In this document: positions 43,731 to 52,698 of the stretch, in pieces
Layout of the letters: every line of letters starts with the position of its first letter
Numbering within the stretch: the stretch's first letter is position 1
DNA from: Bradyrhizobium manausense
Lineage (GTDB): Bacteria; Pseudomonadota; Alphaproteobacteria; Rhizobiales; Xanthobacteraceae
DNA: 64,000 nt
Direction of reading: 5' to 3'
Assembly: GCF_018130615.1 (NCBI RefSeq)
Contig: NZ_JAFCKB010000004.1
Location: forward strand, 310,001 to 374,000
Position numbers and translations under genes: made by a program
Notes under the pieces: generated by a model
Seen by the model: only the letters and a program-made list of their open reading frames with translations
Told to the model about the DNA's origin: nothing
The model's database searches: none

Positions 43731-44498
43731 ATGCGCGGGACGCCCAAGACCATTTCGCTGCCGCGTCGCCTGATTTGCGACCTCATGCGCGCGTCGATGG
43801 ACGTGCCGTTCGTTTCGCTGTCCCGTTCACTCAATATCCGCCCCTTGCTGGACGCTCGTGCGGGCGCGATGACGCCGGCCGGCTGGGCAGCCATGTTCGT
43901 CAAGGCTTTCGCCCTGGTCGCAAGGGACGAGCCGGTCCTGCGCACGGTCTATGCCAAATGGCCCTGGCCATCGCTCTACGAGCTTCCAAAGAGCGTGGCG
44001 CTGGTCGCCATCGCCCGGGTCGAGGACGGCGAGGAATGCGTGATGCCGCAGCGAATCGCGGCCCCGGAGACCATGGCATTGGCAGCGGTCGATGCCGAAA
44101 TCCGGCACGCCAAGTCCGCGCCGATCGATGACGTCCCGATGTTCCGTAAGATCATGCGGGCGACCCGCCTACCCCTGCCGCTACGGCGCATGTCCTGGGC
44201 GATCGGCACGAATTTCGGCCGCCAGCGCGGAAATTGGTTCGGCAGCTTCGCCGTGAGCTCGGTGGCGGCCTACGGCGGCGGCGAGCTCCACCCCATCACG
44301 CCCGGGCCTTTCATCGTCAGCTATGGGGTGGTCGGACCCGATCAGACCATCCACGTCGTGATCCGCTGGGATCACCGGGTGACCGATGCCGCCCCCATTG
44401 CCCGGGTCCTGACCCGCCTGGAACAGGTCCTAAACACTGAAATCGCTACCGAATTACGGGCCGCCGACCCCAAGCCGATCCGGGCTGTCGGGTCTTAA
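43731..44498 (+). CDS. Stand-alone 2-oxoacid dehydrogenase acyltransferase (E2) catalytic-like domain
   Basis: A 255-residue protein resembling the CAT/E2 catalytic domain of 2-oxoacid dehydrogenases. It opens with 'MRASMDVPFVSLSRSLNIRP' and ends with the catalytic-type motif WDHRVTDAAPIARVL, in which the HxxxD residues are kept and the usual Gly after Asp is Ala. It has no lipoyl or peripheral-subunit-binding domain and no E1 or E3 gene nearby, so it is unlikely to serve a normal dehydrogenase complex. It may be a small acyltransferase; acyl donor unknown. Confidence 0.7.
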   Translation: MRGTPKTISLPRRLICDLMRASMDVPFVSLSRSLNIRPLLDARAGAMTPAGWAAMFVKAFALVARDEPVLRTVYAKWPWPSLYELPKSVALVAIARVEDGEECVMPQRIAAPETMALAAVDAEIRHAKSAPIDDVPMFRKIMRATRLPLPLRRMSWAIGTNFGRQRGNWFGSFAVSSVAAYGGGELHPITPGPFIVSYGVVGPDQTIHVVIRWDHRVTDAAPIARVLTRLEQVLNTEIATELRAADPKPIRAVGS

Positions 44499-44508
44499 CC
44501 GCGCAGCG

Positions 44509-44608
44509 GTCACCCCGGGCGGTGTGCGAGCACCAAACCCGGGATCTCAAGGTTCCCAGGTGCGAAATAGCGCACCATGAGTTCGCCCTTCGCGCGCCCC
44601 GGAACGAC
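44509..44608. repeat. Dispersed palindromic repeat family A, copy 3 (degenerate)
   Basis: The left arm GTCACCCCGGGC has diverged, while the right arm GCGCCCCGGAACGAC is well kept. An inner part, AAACCCGGGATCTCAAGG and TTCGCCCTTCGCGCG, follows the same plan as copy 2. It occupies the first third of the 302-base space between the E2-like gene and rpsD. Confidence 0.65.
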
Positions 44609-44640
44609 CGTCTCGCATTGACAGCGAACCCCAAACTCCC

Positions 44641-44800
44641 CTAAAAGCCGCCTGCTCGCGGGCCGATTTCGGCCCGCGAAGCGTTTCGCGACCCGTGGTC
44701 CTCTCCCTTAAGCTTTGGGGATCGGACCTGTCGGTGCCGGGATCATCCCGTCACACAGGAGGGCGCGTTTCCTCATAACCATGTACCTGAAGAGGACGCG
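44641..44800 (+). promoter_or_regulatory. Leader region of rpsD with GC hairpin
   Basis: CGCGGGCCG-ATTT-CGGCCCGCG (44657-44678) is a perfect 9-base hairpin 123 bases before the rpsD ATG. A smaller dyad CGGGATCATCCCG lies near 44738. Genes for S4 are often autoregulated by S4 binding to their mRNA in other bacteria. Whether this leader does so is untested. No T-tract follows the hairpin, so it is not a plain terminator. Confidence 0.35.
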
Positions 44801-45418
44801 ATGACTAAGCGCAGTGAGGCGAAGTACAAGATCGATCGCCGTATGGGCCAGAACATCTGGGGCCGCCCGAAGAGCCCCGTGAACCGCCGCGAGTACGGCC
44901 CGGGCCAGCACGGCCAGCGCCGCAAGGGCAAGCTCTCCGACTTCGGCGTGCAGCTGCGCGCCAAGCAGAAGCTGAAGGGCTACTACGCCAACATCAGCGA
45001 GCGCCAGTTCCACGGCATCTATGTCGAGGCCAGCCGCCTCAAGGGTGACACCGGCGAGAACCTGATCGGCCTGCTCGAGCGTCGTCTCGACGCGGTCGTG
45101 TACCGCGCCAAGTTCGTCTCGACGATTTTCGCCGCCCGCCAGTTCATCAACCACGGCCACATCAAGGTGAACGGCCGCAAGGTCAACATCTCGAGCTACC
45201 AGATCAAGGTCGGCGACGTGATCGAGGTGAAGGAAGCCTCCAAGCAACTCGCCCACGTTCTCGAAGCGAGCCAGCTCCCCGAGCGCGACACCCCTGACTA
45301 TCTCGAAGTCGACCACGGCAAGATGACCGCCAAGTACGTACGCATCCCCGGCCTCTCCGACGTGCCGTTCCCGGTGCAGATGGAGCCCCATCTGGTCGTC
45401 GAATTCTATTCGCGCTAA
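44801..45418 (+). CDS. rpsD: 30S ribosomal protein S4
   Basis: A 205-residue protein, normal length, beginning [20 protein letters not shown]. It has the S4 RNA-binding domain around '[20 protein letters not shown]' and '[19 protein letters not shown]'. It nucleates 16S rRNA folding in the small subunit. It stands alone, not in the alpha operon, which is usual for Rhizobiales, and is followed at once by an intrinsic terminator. Codon use is visibly more biased than in neighbours, as expected for a highly expressed gene. Confidence 0.98.
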   Translation: MTKRSEAKYKIDRRMGQNIWGRPKSPVNRREYGPGQHGQRRKGKLSDFGVQLRAKQKLKGYYANISERQFHGIYVEASRLKGDTGENLIGLLERRLDAVVYRAKFVSTIFAARQFINHGHIKVNGRKVNISSYQIKVGDVIEVKEASKQLAHVLEASQLPERDTPDYLEVDHGKMTAKYVRIPGLSDVPFPVQMEPHLVVEFYSR

Positions 45419-45430
45419 GATCTGAATATG

Positions 45431-45461
45431 AAAAGGCCCCGGTTCGCCGGGGCCTTTTTGC
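45431..45461 (+). terminator. Rho-independent terminator after rpsD
   Basis: AAAAGGCCCCGGTTCGCCGGGGCCTTTTTG forms a 12-base A/G-C stem with a TTCG-type loop and a T-tract. It starts 13 bases after the rpsD stop and closes a one-gene transcription unit. Confidence 0.93.
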
Positions 45462-45506
45462 TTAAGAGCCACACTTCAGTGGCCGCACTGCTTTAGGAGC
45501 CGTCGC

Positions 45507-46574
45507 ATGCTCTACACCCCTCCCCCGATTGATCCCAAGGCGCCGCCGGTGCGCATCAATCTGCTCTCGGACACGCAGACCAAGCCGACGGCTGCGATGC
45601 GCGAAGCGATGGCGCGGGCCGAAGTTGGTGACGAGCAAGTCGGTGACGATCCGACCGTGAATGCGCTGTGCGAGCGCGTCGCCGATCTGATGGGCAAGGA
45701 GGCTGCGGTCTACATGCCCTCGGGAACGATGTGCAACGTCACCGCGACGCTGGTGCATTGCCGTCCCGGCGACGAGATCTTGGCGCACGAGACCGCGCAC
45801 ATCATCGCCCGCGAAGGCGGTGCGCATGCCGCAATCGGCGGCTTTCAGGTGATGCAGCTCAAGGGCCCGGACGGCCAGTTCACGCCGGAGACGTTTCGCA
45901 AGGCTCTGCATCCCCGCACACGCTATCAGCCGCCGCAGACGGTCGTCAGCGTCGAGCAGACCGCCAATATCGGCGGCGGCACGATCTGGAAGAAGGCGGC
46001 GCTCGACGAGATTGTCGCGATCGCCAAGCAACATGGCCTCGTCACCCACATGGACGGCGCGCGCCTGCTGAACGCGACCGTGGCAAGCGGCATCTCGCCG
46101 CGCGACATGACCGCAGGCTGGGATTCGGCCTGGATCGACTTCTCCAAGGGCCTGGGCGCGCCGATCGGCGGCGTGCTCGCGGGCAGCCGTGCCTTCATCG
46201 ACGCGGTCTGGCAGTGGAAGCAGCGCCTCGGCGGCTCGATGCGGCAGGCCGGCATCTGCGCGGCCGCCTGCATCTACGCGCTCGACCACCACGTCGACCG
46301 CCTCGCCGACGACCACGCCAATGCGCGCGCGCTCGCCCGCGGACTGTCGCAGATCGCAGGCATCGAGGTGCAAGAGCCCGAGACCAATCTCGTGTTCTTC
46401 AAGCCCGACGGCGCCGGCGTTGCCGGCGACAAGATGGTCGCCGCCCTGCGCCGGCGCGGCGTGACACTCGCGATGATGGACGGCCGCATCCGCGCCTGCA
46501 CCCATCTCGACGTCAATACGAGCCAGGTCGAGGAGACGATCGGATACGTCAGGGAGATCGTGCGCGGGGCTTAA
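45507..46574 (+). CDS. Low-specificity L-threonine aldolase family protein
   Basis: A 355-residue PLP enzyme of the beta-eliminating lyase/threonine aldolase group. It contains 'INLLSDTQTKPTAAMREAMA', 'EVGDEQVGDDPTVNALCERV', 'HETAHIIAREGGA', and the PLP-lysine motif DFSKGLGAPIGGVLAG. Such enzymes cleave threonine or allo-threonine to glycine and acetaldehyde. TAGGAG lies seven bases before the ATG. A few residues in the N-terminus precede the family core. Close paralogues with other beta-hydroxy amino acid substrates cannot be excluded. Confidence 0.9.
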   Translation: MLYTPPPIDPKAPPVRINLLSDTQTKPTAAMREAMARAEVGDEQVGDDPTVNALCERVADLMGKEAAVYMPSGTMCNVTATLVHCRPGDEILAHETAHIIAREGGAHAAIGGFQVMQLKGPDGQFTPETFRKALHPRTRYQPPQTVVSVEQTANIGGGTIWKKAALDEIVAIAKQHGLVTHMDGARLLNATVASGISPRDMTAGWDSAWIDFSKGLGAPIGGVLAGSRAFIDAVWQWKQRLGGSMRQAGICAAACIYALDHHVDRLADDHANARALARGLSQIAGIEVQEPETNLVFFKPDGAGVAGDKMVAALRRRGVTLAMMDGRIRACTHLDVNTSQVEETIGYVREIVRGA

Positions 46575-46578
46575 TCAA

Positions 46579-46636
46579 AGCGTTGCGAGCGAAGTGGATA
46601 CCGGTTCGCGTAAAGAAAACGCGTCAAAACGAGAAT
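46579..46636. repeat. 'GCGAAGTGGATACCGGTTCGCG'-type repeat, copy 2
   Basis: AGCGTTGCGAGCGAAGTGG, then ATACCGGTTCGCGTAAAG and AAAACGCGTCAAAACGAGAATCTA, is the reverse-orientation counterpart of 26646-26708. It exactly fills the gap between two convergent genes and touches the stop codon of the serine hydrolase. Confidence 0.7.
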
Positions 46637-47899
46637 CTACCGCCCCATCGCCTGATAGATCAGCGTCTTCAGTGCGAGTTGGATCCGGCCGCGCTGCGAC
46701 GGGGTCTGCATCATGAAAATCCCGAACAGATCGTCTTCGGGATCGATGAAGAAGAAGGTGCCGCCGACGCCGTCCCAGCGATATTCGCCAAGCGGCCACG
46801 AGGTACCTGGCGGCACTGAGGTGCGCACGGCGACGCCGAGCCCGTAGCCGGAGCTCTCGCCCGGGTAAAAGTTTTTGTCGCGCACGACGTGGGTTTCGGG
46901 ACCGACATGATCCGATGCCATCAGGGCGATGGTCTCCGGCTTGAGATAACGCCGGCCTTCGTAGGTGCCGCCATTGAGCAGCATCTGTGAGAAGCGCGCA
47001 TAGTCGCCGATGGTGCCGACGAGGCCACTGCCGCCCGACTCCCACCTCAGAGGTTTCCTGGGATCGCGAACCTGCGTCATCGGGCTGATCGCGCGATCCT
47101 GCGGCATCGGCTCGGCGATGCGCGGCCATTTGGCGGGATCGGCGACATAGAACGCGGTGTCCATCATCCCGAGTGGATCTAGCAGCCGCTCCTTCGCGAA
47201 CTGCAGCAGCGATTTCCCCGATATCACCTCGATGATGCGGCCGAGCACGTCGGTGGAGAGGCCGTAGTCCCAGATCGTGCCGGGCTGTTCGGCGAGCGGC
47301 AGCGCAGTGATCTTCGCGACGAGTTCGGCATTGGTCAAAGCATCGCTGTCGAACAGATCGGCGTCGGCATAGACCTTGTTCACGATATCCCCGCCATAAT
47401 AGCCGTAGGGGATTCCGGCGGTGTGGCGCATCAAATCCTCGATCGTCACCGGACGGTTGAGCGGCTCGAGCTCCAGCGAGAGCTTGTTGTCCCCGGCCTT
47501 CTTCTCGACGCCGACCTTCATGCCGGCAAAGGCCGGAATGTACTTCGAGACGGGATCGTGGATGGCGAGCCTGTCCTCCTCAACCAGCATCATCGCCAGG
47601 ACAGAGGTGATCGGCTTCGACATCGAATAGAGCCGGAAGATCGTGTCTGCGCTCATCGAAATTTCGGTCGCGACGTCGCGGACGCCGAAATTCTCGTAAT
47701 AGACCGGCTTGCCGTGCTGCTGCAGCAAGAGGATCGCGCCGGGAATTTTGCCCGTTGCGATCTCGTTCCTGATGTACTCGGAGACTCTTGCCAGACCCTG
47801 GGGCGCAAACTCATGCGCGCGGCTCTCAGAGCCCGCCTTCGCACCGGCGACGCCGCACAGAAGAAAGAGCGCCGCGATCAGCGCGCGGCGCCCGAACAT
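46637..47899 (-). CDS. Serine hydrolase (beta-lactamase/EstB family), downstream paralogue
   Basis: A 420-residue exported protein with a signal peptide (MFGRRALIAALFLLCGVAGAKA) and the class C beta-lactamase-like fold. The SxxK nucleophile motif is FRLYSMSKPITS, the Tyr motif lies in 'IWDYGLSTDVLGRII', and 'RWDGVGGTFFFIDPEDDLFG' takes the place of the C-terminal KTG region. Such enzymes act as esterases or carboxypeptidases rather than true lactamases. Its ATG follows the stop of its paralogue by one base, with GGAG overlapping that gene's end, so the two are co-translated. Confidence 0.88.
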   Translation of the reverse strand: MFGRRALIAALFLLCGVAGAKAGSESRAHEFAPQGLARVSEYIRNEIATGKIPGAILLLQQHGKPVYYENFGVRDVATEISMSADTIFRLYSMSKPITSVLAMMLVEEDRLAIHDPVSKYIPAFAGMKVGVEKKAGDNKLSLELEPLNRPVTIEDLMRHTAGIPYGYYGGDIVNKVYADADLFDSDALTNAELVAKITALPLAEQPGTIWDYGLSTDVLGRIIEVISGKSLLQFAKERLLDPLGMMDTAFYVADPAKWPRIAEPMPQDRAISPMTQVRDPRKPLRWESGGSGLVGTIGDYARFSQMLLNGGTYEGRRYLKPETIALMASDHVGPETHVVRDKNFYPGESSGYGLGVAVRTSVPPGTSWPLGEYRWDGVGGTFFFIDPEDDLFGIFMMQTPSQRGRIQLALKTLIYQAMGR

Positions 47900-47900
47900 C

Positions 47901-49187
47901 TCAATTCTCCATGGCCTCATAAATCAACTGCTTCAATGTCCGTTGCACCCGCTGGCGCTCGGTCGGTGTCTGCTCCAGCAGCACAAAAAACATGTCCTGC
48001 TTGGGGTCGATCACGAAATAGCAGCCGGAGGCGCCATCCCATTTCAGTTCACCGAGATCGCCGGGCGGCGGCGGCTTGGCGTTGCCGGGATCGGTGCGGA
48101 CCGCAAGTCCGAGGCCGAAACCGAAGCCGTCGCCGGGGAAATAGAAATAGTCGCGATCCACGCCCGAAGTCGGGCCGATCTGATCGGTCACCATCAACTT
48201 GAACGTCTCGGGCTTGAGGATCGTTTTGCCGTCGAGACTGCCGCCGTTGAGCAGCATCTGCGCAAAGCGCTCATAATCGGCCATAGTCGTCACCATGCCG
48301 CCGCTGGCGAACTGGATCTTCTTGACGACCGTCGGATCGTTGATCCGGCCGACGCGAAAATCACTGTCGTTCGGCACCGGCTGCGCCAGCAGCTTCTGCT
48401 TCTCGGGATCCGTGACGAAGAAGCCGGTATCGACCATGCCGAGCGGGCCGAGCAGCTTCTCCCGCTCGATATCGATCAGCGGCTTGCCAGCGGCGACTTC
48501 CATGACGCGCGCCAGGATGTCGGTGGAATGGCCGTATTGCCACAGTGCGCCCGGCTGATTGTGCAGCGGCAGCTTTGCGATGCGCTCGGCGAACTCGGCG
48601 AGATCGAAATCGCCGGCATAGACATTGGCGTCGCGATAAGCTTTGCGGACCAGGCTGTCGCCATAGAAGCCATAAGTGACGCCCGAGGTGTGCGTCATCA
48701 GATCTTTTACCGTCATCGGCCGGTTCGGCGGCACCAGCTCGAGCGACTTGGTGCCGTCGTCTGCCTTCTTCTCGACGCCGACCTTCACGTTTGCGAAGGA
48801 TGCAATGTATTTGGAGACGGGATCGTCCAGCTTGATCTTGCCATCCTCGACCAACTGCATCGCGGCGACGGACGTGATCGCCTTGCTCATCGAGAACAGG
48901 CGGAAGATCGTTTTGTCGGTGATCGGCGCCTTGCTGACCACATCCTGCACGCCGAAGGCTTCGTGATAGACCGGCTTGCCGTGCTGCTTGATCAGCACGG
49001 TGGCGCCGGCGATCTTGCCCGTCGCGACCTCGTTCTTGAAGAACTCGCTGATCTTCGCGAGCTTGTCCGGATTGAAATGCGCGCCGGCCGGAATCTCGTA
49101 GGTGCCCTCCGCGCGCGCGAGCGACATCGTGCCAAACGAGACAAGCGCGCCACAGACGAGCGCTCGCAGTCCAGATCGCAAAATCAT
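47901..49187 (-). CDS. Serine hydrolase (beta-lactamase/EstB family), upstream paralogue
   Basis: A 428-residue exported protein, signal peptide MILRSGLRALVCGALVSFG with cleavage near SLARA. It contains SxxK in FRLFSMSKAITS, 'LWQYGHSTDILARVMEV', and the C-terminal 'KWDGASGCYFVIDPKQDMFF'. It is clearly a paralogue of the next gene, sharing most motifs in the same order. The ATG at 49187 has a strong GGGGAGGGG site; an open frame continues upstream into the macro-domain gene and is not coding. Substrate unknown; likely a periplasmic esterase. Confidence 0.9.
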   Translation of the reverse strand: MILRSGLRALVCGALVSFGTMSLARAEGTYEIPAGAHFNPDKLAKISEFFKNEVATGKIAGATVLIKQHGKPVYHEAFGVQDVVSKAPITDKTIFRLFSMSKAITSVAAMQLVEDGKIKLDDPVSKYIASFANVKVGVEKKADDGTKSLELVPPNRPMTVKDLMTHTSGVTYGFYGDSLVRKAYRDANVYAGDFDLAEFAERIAKLPLHNQPGALWQYGHSTDILARVMEVAAGKPLIDIEREKLLGPLGMVDTGFFVTDPEKQKLLAQPVPNDSDFRVGRINDPTVVKKIQFASGGMVTTMADYERFAQMLLNGGSLDGKTILKPETFKLMVTDQIGPTSGVDRDYFYFPGDGFGFGLGLAVRTDPGNAKPPPPGDLGELKWDGASGCYFVIDPKQDMFFVLLEQTPTERQRVQRTLKQLIYEAMEN

Positions 49188-49233
49188 ATCCCCTCCCCGG
49201 AACAAGGCCGGCCGGAGTGTACTGACGGTACCA

Positions 49234-49785
49234 TCAGGCACAAGGGCTGCCGTAGCGCGCCAAGACGTCCGTGTGGAGGGCGGCGCTTGCCCCCGAGAAA
49301 CAGCAGAATATGACGTGGCCGACCGAAGCAGCCGTCGGCAGGGCGTCGATGGTCGCATGGACTGCAATCTTCGCGGCCTGATCGGCCGGAAAGCGATAAA
49401 CGCCTGTCGAGATCGCGGAGAACGCCAGCGAGTTCAGCTCATTGGCCTGGCATAACTCAAGCGCACGGCGATAGCAGGAACTGAGCGCTTCGGCCTCTCC
49501 GCGGCTGCCGCCATACCAGACAGGGCCGACCGCATGGATCACATGACGCGCGGGCAGCAAGTAACCGTTCGTGATCTTTGCATCGCCGGTAGGGCATCCC
49601 CCGAGTGTCTGGCACTCAGCGAGCAACTCGGGACCAGCAGCGTCGTGGATCGCGCCATCGACGCCGCCTCCACCAAGGAGAGACGAATTTGCGGCATTGA
49701 CGATAGCGTCAACGCTCAGCGTGGTGATGTCGGCGACAATGACGTCGAGCTGGACGCCGCCGATGTGGCGCGTCAGCACCGTCAC
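49234..49785 (-). CDS. Macro domain protein (O-acetyl-ADP-ribose deacetylase, YmdB-like)
   Basis: A 183-residue protein that is essentially one macro domain. Seen are '[20 protein letters not shown]', [17 protein letters not shown] (catalytic Asn/Asp region), '[13 protein letters not shown]' and '[19 protein letters not shown]'. Such enzymes remove acetyl or ADP-ribose groups from O-acetyl-ADP-ribose or modified proteins. It follows grxD by three bases on the same strand and is probably cotranscribed with it. Confidence 0.93.
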   Translation of the reverse strand: MTVLTRHIGGVQLDVIVADITTLSVDAIVNAANSSLLGGGGVDGAIHDAAGPELLAECQTLGGCPTGDAKITNGYLLPARHVIHAVGPVWYGGSRGEAEALSSCYRRALELCQANELNSLAFSAISTGVYRFPADQAAKIAVHATIDALPTAASVGHVIFCCFSGASAALHTDVLARYGSPCA

Positions 49786-49788
49786 GGA

Positions 49789-50115
<327 letters not shown>

Positions 50116-50406
50116 ATCCGTGTCCTTCTGGGGCAGAGCCCTCAACATTATCCTCGGGCCGGCTCAACCGATTTAACCCGATACCTGTCTATATATGTAG
50201 CCCAAACCGTTGTGCATCCAAAGTAAAATGGCGGCGAACAGGCCCGGACCGGCGGAACGGGACGGCCTTGGGCTCATTGCATGATGGCACGAATATCATC
50301 ACCGGGGAGGACTTTCATACCGTAACGGAGCCCCTATCTAGGACGAACCTTGGTTTTGGAACCGGGTCTCGCCAACAACGTTCTCTTGTCCTGTCTGGAG
50401 AAAAAC

Positions 50407-51654
50407 GTGACGAAACAAGCCTCCGCTACGGCCAGTCCGCCGCTTTCGTCACCCTCCCCCGACCAGGGTAGCCTCGCCCAGCGGCTCGAGATCGCCTTTC
50501 TCGCCGTCCGCAACGAGACCGAGCGCCGGGCTGCGCCGCTGTCGCCCGAGGACCAGCAGATCCAGTCCATGCCGGATGCGAGCCCAGCGAAATGGCATCG
50601 GGCGCATACCACCTGGTTCTGGGAGCAATTCTTGCTCGGCGAGCACGCGCCTGGCTACCTGTCCTTCCACCCCGATTTCGCGTTCCTGTTCAATTCCTAT
50701 TACGTCAGTGCCGGCCCCCGCCACGCCCGCAATCATCGCGGCGACATCACCCGGCCCAGCGCCAGCGAAGTCGGCGCCTATCGCAGCTATGTCGATGCGG
50801 CCGTCGTCAAATTCTTCCGCGAGACCGGCGAGGACAAGCTGCGCAAGATCGCCCCGCTGATCGAGGTCGGGCTGAACCACGAGCAGCAGCATCAGGAATT
50901 GATGTACACCGACATCCTGCACGCCTTCGCGCAGAACCCGGTCTATCCGGCTTACGACACGGATTGGCGATTTCCGGCCGCGACACGCACCGGCGACGAT
51001 TGGATGACGCTGAACGAGGGCATCCACACCGTCGGTCACGTCGATGACAGCTTTCATTTCGACAACGAGAAGCCCGCACATCGCGCGCTCGTCGGCCCGG
51101 TCAAGATCGCCCGCAACCTCGTGACCAACGGTGAGTGGCTCGCCTTCATGCGCGACGGCGGTTACCGGACCGCGACGCTGTGGCTGATGGACGGCTTCGC
51201 CGCGGCCGGCAAGGAAGATTGGCAGGCGCCTGGCCATTGGCGCGAGGTCGATGGCGGATGGCAGGTGATGACGCTTGCCGGCCTCAAGCCGGTCGATCCC
51301 GACGCGCCCGTCTGTCATGTCAGCTATTACGAAGCCGATGCGTTCGCGCGCTGGGCCGGAAGGCACCTGCCGACCGAGATGGAGTGGGAGGTCGCCGCAC
51401 GCGCTGGCCAGGTCAACGACGCCTTCGGCATCGTCTGGCAGTGGACGCGCAGCTCGTATTCCCCCTACCCCGGTTACCGCGCCGTCGAAGGCGCGCTCGG
51501 CGAGTACAACGGCAAGTTCATGGTCAACCAGCTGGTGCTGCGCGGCTCCTCGCTGGCGACACCTGATGGTCACAGCCGCGTCACATATCGCAACTTCTTC
51601 TATCCGCACCACCGCTGGCAATTCACGGGGCTGCGGCTCGCCGATTACGTCTGA
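50407..51654 (+). CDS. egtB: Ergothioneine biosynthesis sulfoxide synthase EgtB
   Basis: A 415-residue protein with the DinB-like N-terminal domain carrying the iron-binding histidines ('KWHRAHTTWFWEQF' and GLNHEQQHQELM) and the C-terminal FGE-sulfatase domain ('HVSYYEADAFARWAGRHLPT', then 'EMEWEVAARAG' and 'VYRNFF'-like TYRNFFYPHHRWQFTG). It joins hercynine with a cysteine or gamma-glutamylcysteine thiol, using O2 and Fe(II). The start is GTG at 50407 with GGAG six bases upstream. egtD follows 59 bases later. Confidence 0.93.
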   Translation: MTKQASATASPPLSSPSPDQGSLAQRLEIAFLAVRNETERRAAPLSPEDQQIQSMPDASPAKWHRAHTTWFWEQFLLGEHAPGYLSFHPDFAFLFNSYYVSAGPRHARNHRGDITRPSASEVGAYRSYVDAAVVKFFRETGEDKLRKIAPLIEVGLNHEQQHQELMYTDILHAFAQNPVYPAYDTDWRFPAATRTGDDWMTLNEGIHTVGHVDDSFHFDNEKPAHRALVGPVKIARNLVTNGEWLAFMRDGGYRTATLWLMDGFAAAGKEDWQAPGHWREVDGGWQVMTLAGLKPVDPDAPVCHVSYYEADAFARWAGRHLPTEMEWEVAARAGQVNDAFGIVWQWTRSSYSPYPGYRAVEGALGEYNGKFMVNQLVLRGSSLATPDGHSRVTYRNFFYPHHRWQFTGLRLADYV

Positions 51655-51713
51655 AGTCTTGAAGTCTCATCCGACGACAACCGCGCGCCGGACAGCGCGT
51701 TCAGGAGAGTACC

Positions 51714-52685
51714 ATGAATGTGCACGCCAGCGCTTTGGCCGAAGCCCATCTCCCCGACGAGCAGACCACCGCCTTCGCCCGCGAGGCCATCGAAGACCTC
51801 TCGCAGCAGCCGAAAAAGCTGTCGCCGAAATACTTCTATGACGCGACCGGCTCGGAGCTGTTCGAGGCGATCACGCGCCTGCCGGAATATTATCCGACCC
51901 GTACCGAGCTTGCGATCCTGAAGGAGCGCGGCAGCGAGATCGCGAAGATCATTCCGGAGCATGCGGCGCTGGTCGAGTTTGGCGCCGGCGCGACCACGAA
52001 GGTTCGTCTGCTGCTGAACCATTGCAAGTTCGCGGCCTATGTTCCCGTAGACATCTCCGGCGACTTCCTGAGGGCGCAGGCGAGCGGGCTGAAGCGCGAC
52101 TATCCCGCGCTCGGCATCTATCCGGTGGCGGCCGACTTCACCACGCCGTTCGAGCTGCCCAAGGCGGTTGCGTCCATGCCCAAGGTCGGCTTCTTCCCGG
52201 GCTCGACCATCGGCAATTTCGAACCGCATGAAGCGCAGGCCTTCCTGACGAGCGCCCGCCAAATCCTCGGCCGGGGCGCGCAGATGATCATCGGCGCCGA
52301 CCTGGAGAAAGAGGAGCGCCTGCTCCACGCCGCCTACAACGATGCAGCCGGCGTCACCGCACGGTTCAACCTCAATGTGCTGGTGCGTATCAACCGCGAG
52401 CTCGGCGGCAATTTCGACCTCTCCGCCTTCACCCATCGCGCGATCTACAATCACGCACGGCACCGCATCGAGATGCACCTGATCAGCCGGAAGAGCCAGA
52501 CCGTGCGCCTGCTCGGCACCAGCTTCACGTTCAAGCCGGGCGAGAGCATCCACACCGAGAACAGCTACAAATACAGCCTCGAGCGCTTTGCCGCGCTGGC
52601 GCAAGGCGCGGGCTGGCGCGTGCGCGAGAGCTGGACGGACGCAGCCGAGATGTTCTCGGTGCACGCGCTGGAGGCGGTGGAGTAA
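51714..52685 (+). CDS. egtD: L-histidine N-alpha-methyltransferase EgtD
   Basis: A 323-residue SAM-dependent enzyme with the opening family block 'QQPKKLSPKYFYDATGSELF', the SAM-binding loop VEFGAGATTKVRLLL, 'FPGSTIGNFEPHEA' and 'RIEMHLISRKSQTVRL'. It trimethylates histidine to hercynine, the first step of ergothioneine synthesis. AGGAG precedes the ATG. With egtB it makes a two-gene operon. egtC and egtE are absent, as usual in proteobacteria. Confidence 0.95.
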   Translation: MNVHASALAEAHLPDEQTTAFAREAIEDLSQQPKKLSPKYFYDATGSELFEAITRLPEYYPTRTELAILKERGSEIAKIIPEHAALVEFGAGATTKVRLLLNHCKFAAYVPVDISGDFLRAQASGLKRDYPALGIYPVAADFTTPFELPKAVASMPKVGFFPGSTIGNFEPHEAQAFLTSARQILGRGAQMIIGADLEKEERLLHAAYNDAAGVTARFNLNVLVRINRELGGNFDLSAFTHRAIYNHARHRIEMHLISRKSQTVRLLGTSFTFKPGESIHTENSYKYSLERFAALAQGAGWRVRESWTDAAEMFSVHALEAVE

Positions 52686-52698
52686 AAGCTCCGGCGTC

